DNA of 64,000 nt, from NCBI GenBank assembly GCA_938002255.1, contig CALLAL010000016.1, positions 1 to 64,000 on the forward strand. The letters are read 5' to 3'. This stretch comes from an uncultured bacterium (GTDB lineage Bacteria; Desulfobacterota; BSN033; UBA1163). This document shows, one piece after another, positions 37,591-46,411 of the stretch (positions are counted from its first letter, which is position 1; the number at the start of each line of letters is the position of its first letter). The position numbers and the translations under genes were made by a program. Under the pieces are notes generated by a model. The model was not told the origin of the DNA. It made no database searches and saw nothing but the letters and a program-made list of their open reading frames with translations.

Positions 37591-37869
37591 CTAAAATTCG
37601 GATATTATCTTTTGAACCTTTTTAAAGAGGGAATCATCAATATTTCCTTTTCTCCATTCCCAACTTGCTTCAATTTCAGGCCGTAACAATTCGATCTCCT
37701 TTTTTTTCTCCTTTTTAGTGAGCACAAAGATATAGGAAAAATCCAATTTTCTCATCCCGTCAATCGCGACTTCCGTGTCCATTTCCCGCAGAAGCCGTTC
37801 CACGAGACGTTTGACCTCTCCTTTATCGTCAAAGATGCTCAACCCTTCTATCGGATGGAAAGCCGACAT
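37591..37869 (-). CDS. Small hypothetical protein (92 aa) at the end of the thiolase operon
   Basis: I do not recognise this protein. It is charged and helical, with a KKEKKKEIELLRPEIE stretch and no membrane segment, zinc site or nucleotide motif. It lies 33 bp after the DUF35 gene on the same strand, so it may be part of that operon. The ribosome site is poor, so the start is uncertain, but the codon pattern looks like a real gene. Confidence 0.5.
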   Translation of the reverse strand: MSAFHPIEGLSIFDDKGEVKRLVERLLREMDTEVAIDGMRKLDFSYIFVLTKKEKKKEIELLRPEIEASWEWRKGNIDDSLFKKVQKIISEF

Positions 37870-37902
37870 GGTTATCTTGCTGGAGGAGTCACCCTTTTTG
37901 AA

Positions 37903-38319
37903 TTAAGCCTTCAGGATTTCAAATGAAATCTGACCATCGTCATATTTGATTGGTTGAACGGTGACGGCCATTCCCACCTTCACTTCTTCTGGTTTAAGGA
38001 TCTTGGAGAGGCGGGCAAATAATTTCAGGCCGTCTCCGAAGTCCACGACCCCCATGGTATACGGTGGATCTGCTTCAAATCCTAAGGGGGCGTAATAAGC
38101 GGTGGTAAACGTCTCGAGTTTTCCCCGCTCAGGCATATCGAACCAATCCATATTTTTTGAGAAACACTTCGCACAATCGGCTCTTGGTGGAAAGTATTTC
38201 GCACGGCAATCCTTGCAAACGGTTCCTTTAATTTTTCCTTCCGTCAGAAAATCAACAAACTTAGCCGTCTTGGTGATAGCGGTAAAGCTTTTTCTTCCAA
38301 ATTTTTCGAACCCCATCAT
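37903..38319 (-). CDS. Zn-ribbon/OB-fold (DUF35) partner of thiolase
   Basis: A 138-residue DUF35 protein. An N-terminal zinc ribbon (CKDC...CAKC, about residues 36-54) is followed by an OB-fold domain ending in SFEILKA. Such proteins bind and assist a thiolase encoded next door, as with BbsA/BbsB of benzylsuccinate oxidation and the archaeal HMG-CoA synthase/thiolase complexes. It lies 86 bp after the thiolase gene. Confidence 0.9.
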   Translation of the reverse strand: MMGFEKFGRKSFTAITKTAKFVDFLTEGKIKGTVCKDCRAKYFPPRADCAKCFSKNMDWFDMPERGKLETFTTAYYAPLGFEADPPYTMGVVDFGDGLKLFARLSKILKPEEVKVGMAVTVQPIKYDDGQISFEILKA

Positions 38320-38405
38320 TTCCTCCCCAGATGATCATCCCTTAGAAATGAAGGAAGATCCATCTTGATAGACCTTGATTTACCCGAATGTTGTAACTGA
38401 CGGGT

Positions 38406-39590
38406 TTAGTCTCTGCCGAGGATGGTGACATTCCCATAAAGTCCAACGCCCCCAATATTGTGAACCAAGCCAATGTCCGGTTCCCCTGCTACCTGCATGG
38501 CTCCAGCTTCCCCGCGGAGCTGGAGAACGATGGTCCGGATCTGCGAGCCACCAGTAGCTCCAATAGGATGGCCCTTAGATAATAGTCCACCATCCACATT
38601 CACAGGGATCCTTCCCTCTTTGTAGGTTGCTTTTTCACGAATGAGTTGTTTACCTTCCCCTGTGGATGCAAACCCCAGTCCTTCATAAGCCATAATCTCG
38701 GCAATGGTAAAGCAGTCGTGGACTTCAGCCACTTTGACCTCTTTCGCCGTAACGCCTGCCATCTTATAGGCCTGGGCTGCTGCTGCGTAACCCACACTGA
38801 GTCCTTTGGTAAAGTCCGGTCTGGCCGCCATGTTGACTGCCTCGGAGGCTGCTCCTATGCCGATGACCCATACCGGTTTCTTTGAGAAGGCTTTTGCTTT
38901 TTCAGCATTGGCAAGGATGATACACGAGCTTCCATCCGCATTCGCACAACAATCCCCGACACGCAGAGGCCAAGCCACTGGGCCTGCCATTTTCGCTTCG
39001 GGGTCTCCTTGTTTAAAATCCTCTGGCTTAACCGGTTTCCTGTAGACCGCCCTGTCATTAATGACTCCATAGGTGGAAGATTTGATCCGAACATTCATCA
39101 GGTCGTCATGGGTCAGGCCATGTTTAGCCATATAGGCTTGGGCATAAAGTGCATAGTAAGCGGGCATCATCGTGCCAAAAGGGGCTTCCCACTGGATGTC
39201 TGCCCCGCGTCCCATTCTTTCTTGAGATTCAGCCGATGTGATTTCGGACATCTTCTGAAATCCAAGAACGACCACAACATCATGGAGGCCGGATTTGATC
39301 ATTCCATAGGCGACTCGAATGCCCGTGCTACTTGAGGAGCAGACCGTTTCCACATAGAGAGTAGGTTGAGGAATGAGCCCAAGATATTCGGCAAGCACCC
39401 CAGCAGGAGACCGCTGTTTATCATATTCCGGCGCTGAACAGAAGATGGAAGCATCCACTTCCTTCTGAGTAAGGCCAGCATCCTGCATGGCTTCCCTGAA
39501 GGCCTCAAAGGCCAATTCTCGGATTGATCCTTCATAACCTCTTACAAAGGAGCTTTGGCCAACTCCAATAATCGCAACCTCTTTCTTCAT
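38406..39590 (-). CDS. Thiolase-family acyl-CoA acyltransferase (SCP2 type)
   Basis: A 394-residue thiolase of the lipid-transfer/SCP2 branch. The nucleophilic Cys84 lies in VETVCSSSSTGI, with VAEVHDCFTIAE and SKGHPIGATGGSQI supplying the catalytic His and Cys region. Paired with a DUF35 protein, it probably cleaves a 3-ketoacyl-CoA in ring-derived beta-oxidation (for example of 3-oxopimelyl-CoA), but the substrate is inferred. It has a GAGGGGGATC ribosome site. Confidence 0.9.
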   Translation of the reverse strand: MKKEVAIIGVGQSSFVRGYEGSIRELAFEAFREAMQDAGLTQKEVDASIFCSAPEYDKQRSPAGVLAEYLGLIPQPTLYVETVCSSSSTGIRVAYGMIKSGLHDVVVVLGFQKMSEITSAESQERMGRGADIQWEAPFGTMMPAYYALYAQAYMAKHGLTHDDLMNVRIKSSTYGVINDRAVYRKPVKPEDFKQGDPEAKMAGPVAWPLRVGDCCANADGSSCIILANAEKAKAFSKKPVWVIGIGAASEAVNMAARPDFTKGLSVGYAAAAQAYKMAGVTAKEVKVAEVHDCFTIAEIMAYEGLGFASTGEGKQLIREKATYKEGRIPVNVDGGLLSKGHPIGATGGSQIRTIVLQLRGEAGAMQVAGEPDIGLVHNIGGVGLYGNVTILGRD

Positions 39591-39638
39591 TCAAGATCCC
39601 CCTCTCGTTTTTAGTGGATAACAAGCATAAATGAGAAA

Positions 39639-40709
39639 TCATTTTTTTTCAAGTGCCTTTTGAAGAAACAAGGATTTCTGGTAGGTGGCTACTGCTCGCT
39701 GATGGTCTTCCAGTTCAGTAGAAAAATGGTGGGATCCATCGTTTTTTGAAACAAAATAGAGATACGGTACAGAAGCCGGATGGAGGGCAGCCCATATCGA
39801 TTCCCTTCCAGGATTGCAGATGGGGGTTGGAGGAAGCCCCACATAAAGATAGGTATTATAGGGTGTAGGGGTAAGGAGATGTTCTTTGGTCAGGTTCCCA
39901 TCGAAGGGGCTAATCCCATAAATCACGGTGGGGTCGCTCTGGAGAGGCATCTTTTTTTTGAGGCGGTTATGAAAGACCCCTGAAATAATCGGTCTTTCCT
40001 CAGGCAGGGAAGATTCTTTTTCGATCATGGAGGCCAGAATGACGACCTCCATAGGCGAGAGGCCAAGATGGGAGGCTTTTTCGATGAAGTCTTGGTTAAA
40101 AATTTTAATAAATTGGTTGACCATGGCCCGGATTACTTCTTCAGGTTCCATCTCTTTAATAAAGTGGTAGGTATTGGGGAAGAGAAAACCTTCAAGCATC
40201 GGCCCATTTCGATTTTTCAACCATTCTAAAGTTTTCTTAGAATGAAAGAAAGGAAGGTTAAGAGATGCTATGAAATCCGGAGAGGAAGCCTTTTGAAGAA
40301 AAGCATTTTTCTCCAGGATGCTTAGATCTTCGAGGAGTTGTCCTATTTCGGAAAGAGTCAGTCCTTCTGGAATTGTAACGAGATGTCGTTTGACCTGGCC
40401 TTGCACCAGAATCTTAAGGACCTCAAGAGGACGCATTTTTGTGTGAAAGACATATTCCCCTGCCTTCATCTCTCCTTTCTTTCCCAGGAGTGTGGTCATG
40501 GCCATAAAGAATTCTTTATTTCTTATAATACCCTCTTGCTCAAGCATGGTAGAGATCTTTCGGAGGGACCACCCTCTTTTAACCGTGACCATCTTCTCAG
40601 CATGAGGTGCAAAGGATGGGATGAAAAGAAGCCAGGCCAAACAGGCGACAAGCAAGAAAAGGGCAGAAAGAAGGGGAAGAAGGGGCTTATGCCGACGAAG
40701 AAGAGACAT
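39639..40709 (-). CDS. mltG: Endolytic murein transglycosylase MltG
   Basis: A 356-residue inner-membrane enzyme that ends glycan-strand synthesis in peptidoglycan. One N-terminal helix (about 11-33) is followed by a LysM-like segment and the YceG domain, with the catalytic Glu in LASMIEKESSLPEERP and the typical end ALHPASVPYLYFVSKNDGSHHFS. It overlaps ruvX by 23 bp, a common gene pair. Confidence 0.95.
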   Translation of the reverse strand: MSLLRRHKPLLPLLSALFLLVACLAWLLFIPSFAPHAEKMVTVKRGWSLRKISTMLEQEGIIRNKEFFMAMTTLLGKKGEMKAGEYVFHTKMRPLEVLKILVQGQVKRHLVTIPEGLTLSEIGQLLEDLSILEKNAFLQKASSPDFIASLNLPFFHSKKTLEWLKNRNGPMLEGFLFPNTYHFIKEMEPEEVIRAMVNQFIKIFNQDFIEKASHLGLSPMEVVILASMIEKESSLPEERPIISGVFHNRLKKKMPLQSDPTVIYGISPFDGNLTKEHLLTPTPYNTYLYVGLPPTPICNPGRESIWAALHPASVPYLYFVSKNDGSHHFSTELEDHQRAVATYQKSLFLQKALEKK

Positions 40710-41163
40710 CTTTCCGGCTCCAGAATTGTTGGAGGTACCCCTGAAGAATGAGAACAGCAGCCAATTGGTCGATCACTCCCTTTCTCTTTTTTCGGGAAAG
40801 ATCGGCTTTAATCAAGGTTTTTGAGGCCTCCACGGTGGAGAGTCTTTCGTCCCAAGTTTCTATGGGGAGTGACACTTCATTCCTTAGATTTTCAATCCAG
40901 TCTAAGACAATCTCTGCCTGTTTTCCAAGACTTCCATTCATATTTTTAGGAAGCCCTATGACAATTCTTTCAATTTTAAACTGGGAGATGATTGACTGAA
41001 GTTCCATGAGATCCTCTTTCATGCTCTTTCGGCGCATCGTCTTTAAGCCCTGCGCTGTCATTCCCAGTTCATCGCTGATCGCTACCCCAATCGTTTTAAA
41101 CCCGACATCGAGACCCATGAATCGCATAGACTTTTTATCGCCCATTTCATCATTTATTGTCAA
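40687..41163 (-). CDS. ruvX: Putative pre-16S rRNA nuclease / Holliday junction resolvase-like YqgF
   Basis: An RNase H-fold protein of the YqgF family. The metal-binding motif MGLDVGFKTIGVAIS, IERIVIGLPKNMNGS, WDERLSTVEA and the late DQLAAVLILQGYL are present. The frame opens with TTG 41163, which follows AAGGA; an ATG at 41145 or 41127 (MRFMGLDVG) may be the true start and would give a more usual N-terminus. Confidence 0.93.
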   Translation of the reverse strand: MTINDEMGDKKSMRFMGLDVGFKTIGVAISDELGMTAQGLKTMRRKSMKEDLMELQSIISQFKIERIVIGLPKNMNGSLGKQAEIVLDWIENLRNEVSLPIETWDERLSTVEASKTLIKADLSRKKRKGVIDQLAAVLILQGYLQQFWSRKDVSSSSA

Positions 41164-41240
41164 TAGGTCCTTTTTTTTGAATTTTTAAAAATCACATAAT
41201 TTCCTTAACACATTGTAATTATTAAGAAAATAAAATTTTC

Positions 41241-41269
41241 TTGACAATCAATCAGGTGTTTGTTATAAA
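41241..41269 (+). promoter_or_regulatory. Promoter of the acyl-CoA dehydrogenase/benzoyl-CoA beta-oxidation operon
   Basis: TTGACA at 41241-41246 and TATAAA at 41264-41269 with a 17-bp spacer, 36 bp before the start codon, make a near-consensus promoter in a strongly A/T-rich region. Confidence 0.75.
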
Positions 41270-41304
41270 TTGCACAATCTAAAAAAAGAGAGGGGGCATA
41301 ATCT

Positions 41305-42450
41305 ATGGATTTTTCATTGTCAGAAGAACAAATAGCCATGAGAGATATGGCCAAAAACTTTGCCGAAAAGAAGATTGCTCCAACGATGGAGGAGGACGAG
41401 AAAGAGCATCGCTTCCGCAAAGAGATCGTCAAAGAAATGGCCAAATTAGGTTTTTTTGGTTGTATTGCACCCGAGAAGTACGGTGGAAATGAGACAGGAT
41501 ATCTTGCGGCTTGCGTCATGACTGAGGAGATCGCAAGGATTTCTCCCTCCTGGGGATTGCCCTTCAATCTCCAAATGAATTCGATCCAGTCGGTCCTTCT
41601 CAATTTTGGAACAGAAGAACAGAGAGAACGATGGATCCCGAAATTGATCAATGCAGATTTACTCGGGTGTTTTGCCATCACAGAGCCCAATACAGGATCA
41701 GATGTAGCTTCGATGAAGTCGACGGCTGTGGAGACAGAGGATGGTTTTATTCTAAACGGGACCAAGATGTGGATTTCTGGAGTTCCTGTGGCTGACCTCG
41801 GGATCGTTTACGTTTATACGGACAAAGCGGCCAAACATCGTGGCATGTCTGCTTTTATCGTGGATATGCATGCGCCAGGAGTTACGCAGAAGGCGATAGA
41901 AACAAAATTAGGTCTTTTCTGTGCACCGACCGGAGAGATCGTTTTTGAAGATGTCAAAGTGCCCAAAGACTGTCTGGTCGGCCAGAAGGGAGATGGATTT
42001 AAAATTTGTATGTCCATGCTCGACAATACGCGACTTTCCTCTGCCGCACGAGCCGTTGGGGTTGCAAGAGCATGTTTGGAACATTCGGTTCGTTATGCCA
42101 ACGAGCGAGAACAGTTTGGGCAGCCCATTGCTAATTTTCAGATGATCCAGGAGCAGATTGCAGAGATGTATGTCGAGGAGCAGGCTGCACGACTGCTGGT
42201 TTATCGTGCCGCAGCAAACAGGGATCTGGGACAGAGGAATACCATAGAGGTCTCCTGCGCAAAATACTTTGCTGCAGAAGTGGCGGTGAGAGCGGCGAAC
42301 CAGGCCGTAAAGATTTTTGGATCATACGGGTTCTCGAGTGAATATCCTGTCGAACGATTTTACCGCGATGCCAAGTCCTATCAGATCGTCGAGGGGACAT
42401 CGAATATTCAAAAAATGATCATTGCACGAAATGTATTAGGACTCAAATAA
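41305..42450 (+). CDS. Acyl-CoA dehydrogenase, possibly glutaryl-CoA dehydrogenase
   Basis: A 381-residue FAD enzyme of the acyl-CoA dehydrogenase family that passes electrons to ETF. The CFAITEPNTGSDVASMKSTA flavin motif, the R-x-x-E/Q-x-F-G-Q stretch (YANEREQFGQPI) and the catalytic Glu near 363 in VEGTSNIQ are present. Glutaryl-CoA would arise from the benzoyl-CoA pathway, and a separate biotin carrier protein follows; a non-decarboxylating glutaryl-CoA dehydrogenase as in Desulfococcus and Syntrophus is plausible. A six-carbon cyclic acyl-CoA substrate is also possible. Confidence 0.9.
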   Translation: MDFSLSEEQIAMRDMAKNFAEKKIAPTMEEDEKEHRFRKEIVKEMAKLGFFGCIAPEKYGGNETGYLAACVMTEEIARISPSWGLPFNLQMNSIQSVLLNFGTEEQRERWIPKLINADLLGCFAITEPNTGSDVASMKSTAVETEDGFILNGTKMWISGVPVADLGIVYVYTDKAAKHRGMSAFIVDMHAPGVTQKAIETKLGLFCAPTGEIVFEDVKVPKDCLVGQKGDGFKICMSMLDNTRLSSAARAVGVARACLEHSVRYANEREQFGQPIANFQMIQEQIAEMYVEEQAARLLVYRAAANRDLGQRNTIEVSCAKYFAAEVAVRAANQAVKIFGSYGFSSEYPVERFYRDAKSYQIVEGTSNIQKMIIARNVLGLK

Positions 42451-42481
42451 ATCATTCCGCGAGGTAGAGGAGGTTAGCATT

Positions 42482-42697
42482 ATGGCGACATCGGTTACTG
42501 TGCCAATGGTGGGTAAGATTGTTTCTGTTTCTGTGAAAGTGGGTGATCAGGTAAAAGAGGACGATCAGATTGCTGTTTTGGAAGCGATGAAAATGGAAAT
42601 GCCGATCGTGGCTCCGGTAACGGGTCAGGTGAAAGAGATTTGTGTCGCGGCCGGGCAAGAGGTGGAAGCCGAAGCGGTGATCGCAGTGATTGAGTGA
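42482..42697 (+). CDS. Biotinyl carrier protein (71 aa)
   Basis: A free biotin carrier domain with the biotinylated Lys37 in the classical EAMKMEM motif. The usual hammerhead strands (VTVPMVGKIVSV, VAPVTGQVKEI) make up the whole protein. It would carry carboxyl groups for an acyl-CoA decarboxylase or carboxylase, most simply a glutaconyl-CoA decarboxylase, whose other subunits are not in this window. Strong ribosome site (GAGGAGG). Confidence 0.93.
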   Translation: MATSVTVPMVGKIVSVSVKVGDQVKEDDQIAVLEAMKMEMPIVAPVTGQVKEICVAAGQEVEAEAVIAVIE

Positions 42698-42718
42698 GGG
42701 GAACGAATAGATTAAACC

Positions 42719-43174
42719 ATGGATGAAGCCTTTCTGTCCCAAGTTACCATACGGCCCATGAAGATCGAGGATGTAGAGACAATTGTCGAAATCGATCGCA
42801 AAGTGGTTGGAAAACCGAGGCCCGAGTACTGGAAAAAACTGATCACTGAACATCCACAGAATCCTTACGCTTCTTTGGTCGCTGAATTAAATGGAAAAGT
42901 GATCGGGTTTGTGGTCGGAGAGGTAAGTGGTTGGGAGTTTGGGGTCCCAGATAACATTGGCTGGCTAACCATTATTGGAGTGGACCCGGACTATCAGCAT
43001 CGAGGCGTAGCCAGGAAATTAAGTGAGGAATTCGTTAAGAATCTGAAAGCCATTGGAGTGAAAGTGATCTATACCCTGGTCAACTGGAACGAATGGGATC
43101 TCCTTAAGTTTTTCCGTGAAATGGGATTTACTCGAGGAGGCGATATGATTAATTTAGAATTAAAGATCGAATAG
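42719..43174 (+). CDS. GNAT-family N-acetyltransferase in the beta-oxidation operon
   Basis: A 151-residue RimI-like GNAT enzyme with the acetyl-CoA motif VDPDYQHRGVARKLSEEF (Q-x-x-G-x-A) and the C-terminal FFREMGF motif. It is 22 bp after the biotin carrier and 22 bp before an SDR, so it belongs to the catabolic operon. It resembles the GNAT at 25024 in both motifs and position beside benzoyl-CoA genes. A role in lysine acetylation of pathway enzymes is possible but unproven. Confidence 0.88.
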   Translation: MDEAFLSQVTIRPMKIEDVETIVEIDRKVVGKPRPEYWKKLITEHPQNPYASLVAELNGKVIGFVVGEVSGWEFGVPDNIGWLTIIGVDPDYQHRGVARKLSEEFVKNLKAIGVKVIYTLVNWNEWDLLKFFREMGFTRGGDMINLELKIE

Positions 43175-43195
43175 TAAAACCAAAGGAGAGAAGGT

Positions 43196-43951
43196 ATGGG
43201 TCGTCTGGAAGGGAAAGCCGCCGTTGTGACAGGGGGAGGAAGAGGAATTGGGAGAGCGGTCTGCCTTGCTTTTGCCAAGGAGGGCGCTGATGTGATCGTC
43301 AATTATGCCTCCCAGGATAAGCCCGCTCAGGAAGTTGTTGAATGGATAGGCAAGATGGGTCGAAAAGCCGTGGCTGTTAAAGGAAATGTGGCTATTAAAG
43401 CCGATGTGGAAAAAATTATTCATACTTGTGTGGATCATTTTGGGAAGATCGACATCTTGGTGAATAACGCGGGGGTGTCCAAACCCAGTATGCTCTACAA
43501 AATGACAGAGGAACAATGGGATGAGGTCATTGATATTCAGCTCAAAGGTCCATTTCTCTGCACCCAGGTGGCTTCCAAATTTATGATGGACCGAAAATAT
43601 GGGAGAATCATTAACGTGACTTCCTCAGCAGGATTATGGGGGACGAAGGGCCAGATCAATTATAGTGCCGCTAAAGGAGGGGTTGTCGCTCTTACAAAGT
43701 CAGCGGCTCGGGAATTGGCAGGGTATGGAATAACGGTCAATGTGATTCAGCCAGGATATGTGAGCACCGAAATGTTTGACAGGGTAAAATCAGACCCCAA
43801 GCTTTTGGAGATTTATACGGGTAGGATTTTGTTGGGTCGATTTGCTGAACCCGAAGAGGTTGCCCCGACCTTTGTTTTCCTTGCATCGGATGAAGCCAAC
43901 TACATCACCGGACAGCTCATCTGTGTGGACGGTGGACTTGGAATGACTTAG
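43196..43951 (+). CDS. Short-chain dehydrogenase/reductase (FabG-like), first copy
   Basis: A 251-residue NAD(P)-dependent SDR with the cofactor motif TGGGRGIGRAV, the NNAG motif, catalytic Tyr and Lys in YSAAKGG and the PGYVSTEM segment. In this operon it is likely a hydroxyacyl-CoA dehydrogenase of ring-derived beta-oxidation, but the exact substrate is not visible. AAAGGAGAGAAGG ribosome site. Confidence 0.92.
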   Translation: MGRLEGKAAVVTGGGRGIGRAVCLAFAKEGADVIVNYASQDKPAQEVVEWIGKMGRKAVAVKGNVAIKADVEKIIHTCVDHFGKIDILVNNAGVSKPSMLYKMTEEQWDEVIDIQLKGPFLCTQVASKFMMDRKYGRIINVTSSAGLWGTKGQINYSAAKGGVVALTKSAARELAGYGITVNVIQPGYVSTEMFDRVKSDPKLLEIYTGRILLGRFAEPEEVAPTFVFLASDEANYITGQLICVDGGLGMT

Positions 43952-44068
43952 TGGAGTGCGAATGGCAGATCGGGGATTGCAGAACGGACTTGAATAAAAA
44001 AGTCTGAAGAGGGAATTGTTAGTGTTCAGAAATCCTATGTTCAAAATAGAAAAAAGGGGGTGAAATAA

Positions 44069-45178
44069 ATGTCAGTTCCAGATAAGATTCAGACGTGGCA
44101 GATGGTCCAACCCACCTCGAAAGACAAGGACACAGGGGAGGTTAAACCGGGTAAGCTGGAGAAGACTTCAATCCCGGTCCCCGCTTTAGGACCGGATGAA
44201 GTTCTAGTGAAAGTCGCTGGTTGTGGGGTCTGTCATACAGACCTGGGCTATTTTTATGACGGCGTTCCTACGGTTCAGAAGCCACCGTTAACCCTTGGCC
44301 ATGAGATCAGTGGAACCGTAGTAGCCGGAGATGAGAAATGGATTGGAAAAGAGGTGATCATCCCTGCGGTCATGCCGTGCCGAAAATGCCTCCTCTGCAA
44401 GACCGGTAGGGGAAATCGATGCCTTGCCCAAAAGATGCCTGGAAACAGCCTGGGAATCTATGGGGGATTTTCAAGCCACATCCCTGTTCCCTCCATCGAC
44501 CTTTGTGAGGTAAGAAATCGGGGCAATATTCCTCTTGAGCATTTAGCAGTGGTTGCGGATGCAGCCACCACACCCTATCAGGCAGCCAAGAGGGCCGATC
44601 TTCAGCCAGGTGACAATGTGATCGTCATCGGAGTGACAGGAGGGGTCGGAGTCTATATGGCTCAGACCGCAAAAGCGCTTGGTGCCAAGACCGTCATCGG
44701 AATCGCAAGAAATCCTGCAAAACTCCAGCGGGCTTTAAAGTATGGAGCGGATTTTGTCATTAGTTCTCAGGACAAACAAATTAAAGACATTCGAAACGAG
44801 TTCCGTGAGATCTGCAAAAAGAATGGTCTCGAAGCTGGCTTTGGGTGGAAGATCTTTGAGGTAACCGGTACCAAAGCAGGGCAGGATATGGCTCTGGAAT
44901 TACTATCCTTTACTGGAAAACTGATCGTGGTTGGATTCGGGATGGCGAAGAACGAGTATATGATCTCGCGATTAATGGCTTTTGATGCCGAGATCATTGG
45001 AACATGGGGATGTTTGCCCGAGTATTATCCCATCGTCCTTGATATGGTTCTTTCCAAAAAGATTGACATCGGACCTTTTGTTGAGACTCGGCCGATGAGC
45101 CAGATCGCTTCAGTCTTTGATGAGGTCCACAAAGCCGGGTCTCCGGAGAAGAGGATCGTGTTGACTCCGGATTTTTAA
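44069..45178 (+). CDS. had: 6-hydroxycyclohex-1-ene-1-carbonyl-CoA dehydrogenase
   Basis: A 369-residue medium-chain zinc alcohol dehydrogenase. Cys52 and Cys55 in GCGVCHTDLGYFYDG and the structural-zinc set Cys104, Cys107, Cys110 and Cys118 are present, with the NAD motif GVTGGVGVYMAQ. It oxidises 6-hydroxycyclohex-1-ene-1-carbonyl-CoA to the 6-oxo compound in the benzoyl-CoA pathway. Direct neighbours oah and dch make the assignment strong; the Geobacter equivalent is BamQ. Ribosome site AAGGGGG. Confidence 0.93.
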   Translation: MSVPDKIQTWQMVQPTSKDKDTGEVKPGKLEKTSIPVPALGPDEVLVKVAGCGVCHTDLGYFYDGVPTVQKPPLTLGHEISGTVVAGDEKWIGKEVIIPAVMPCRKCLLCKTGRGNRCLAQKMPGNSLGIYGGFSSHIPVPSIDLCEVRNRGNIPLEHLAVVADAATTPYQAAKRADLQPGDNVIVIGVTGGVGVYMAQTAKALGAKTVIGIARNPAKLQRALKYGADFVISSQDKQIKDIRNEFREICKKNGLEAGFGWKIFEVTGTKAGQDMALELLSFTGKLIVVGFGMAKNEYMISRLMAFDAEIIGTWGCLPEYYPIVLDMVLSKKIDIGPFVETRPMSQIASVFDEVHKAGSPEKRIVLTPDF

Positions 45179-45239
45179 GTTTTCGATAAACCGGTTTGAT
45201 GAATTAAACCTTAAACAGAAAAAAGAAAGGAGGTATTTT

Positions 45240-46388
45240 ATGTCATTAGATTGGATGCCCAGGGAATATCAGATAAAGGATCACAGCCGATATGGCTCAG
45301 AGCACTGGGGAACAGAGCCCCCATGTACGGTCTATGAAAAGAAACCATTAAAAGATCCAAAAGGGAATGTGATCCCTGGACTTTACAATGCCTGGATCAG
45401 GCTGAACAATCCGGCCCAGTATAACTCATACACCACAGAGATGGTGAAAGGGGTGATTGCGGGTTTCGAGAATGCTTCGACCGATCGCTCCGTTGTAGCG
45501 GTTGTTTTCACCGGAACCGGTCCCTATGCCTTCTGTACCGGTGGAAACACTAAAGAGTACTCTGAATATTACAGCAAGCGACCTGAGGAGTATGGAGCCT
45601 ATATGGAGCTCTTCAACAACATGGTCGATTCCATCCTGATGTGTAAAAAGCCAGTCATCTGCAGGGTAAACGGCATGAGAGTGGCTGGTGGGCAGGAGAT
45701 TGGAACGGCCTGCGACCTGACCGTTGCCTCTGACCTTGCCATTTTAGGACAGGCAGGTCCCCGGCACGGCTCTGCTCCAGTGGGCGGCGCCTCTGACTTT
45801 CTCCCCTTCTTCCTCTCAATCGAGGATGCGATGTGGAGCTGCATTAGCTGTGAAATGTGGTCCGCCTATAAGATGTGGCGAAAAGGGCTTATTTCAAAAT
45901 GCGTCCCGGTTCTCAAAGATGAAAAGGGAAATTGGGTTCGAAATCCCCAGGTCATCACCGATACTTACGTGAAAGACGGCGAACTGGTCTACGGGGAGTT
46001 CAAGACCGGAGACGAATTTAAAAAGGCACGGGAATGGGTCAACAATAAACTGAAGAATAATGAATACGATTTCTCTCTTTTGGATGCAGAGGTGGAGCGA
46101 ATCTGCTGGACCTTTGCCAACCTCTTTCCGGGATGCTTGATGATGTCGATCGATGGAATTCGAAATAAGAAGAAATTCTTCTGGGATCAGATGAAGAACC
46201 CCAATCGCCACTGGTTAGCCGCCAACATGATGGGAGAGGCTTTCCTTGGGTTTGGGGCATTCAATACCAAGAAGATCACCGGACAGGATACCATCGACTT
46301 TATCAAATATCGTCAGAATATCGCAGAAGGCAAACTTATGGACGAGACCTTCTTCGAAGAAGTCCTGGGGAAACCCCAGAGCAAGTAA
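45240..46388 (+). CDS. bamA: 6-oxocyclohex-1-ene-1-carbonyl-CoA hydrolase (ring-opening, BamA)
   Basis: A 382-residue crotonase-family enzyme that adds water and opens the ring to 3-hydroxypimelyl-CoA. The BamA-typical stretches are present: GTGPYAFCTGGNTKEYSEYY, SILMCKKPVICRVNGMRVAGGQEIGT, and GQAGPRHGSAPVGGASDFLP. This gene is the widely used marker for anaerobic aromatic degradation (also called oah). AAGAAAGGAGG ribosome site. A strong terminator hairpin follows. Confidence 0.96.
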   Translation: MSLDWMPREYQIKDHSRYGSEHWGTEPPCTVYEKKPLKDPKGNVIPGLYNAWIRLNNPAQYNSYTTEMVKGVIAGFENASTDRSVVAVVFTGTGPYAFCTGGNTKEYSEYYSKRPEEYGAYMELFNNMVDSILMCKKPVICRVNGMRVAGGQEIGTACDLTVASDLAILGQAGPRHGSAPVGGASDFLPFFLSIEDAMWSCISCEMWSAYKMWRKGLISKCVPVLKDEKGNWVRNPQVITDTYVKDGELVYGEFKTGDEFKKAREWVNNKLKNNEYDFSLLDAEVERICWTFANLFPGCLMMSIDGIRNKKKFFWDQMKNPNRHWLAANMMGEAFLGFGAFNTKKITGQDTIDFIKYRQNIAEGKLMDETFFEEVLGKPQSK

Positions 46389-46411
46389 GGGGAATCGAAT
46401 GGGGATAGCTC

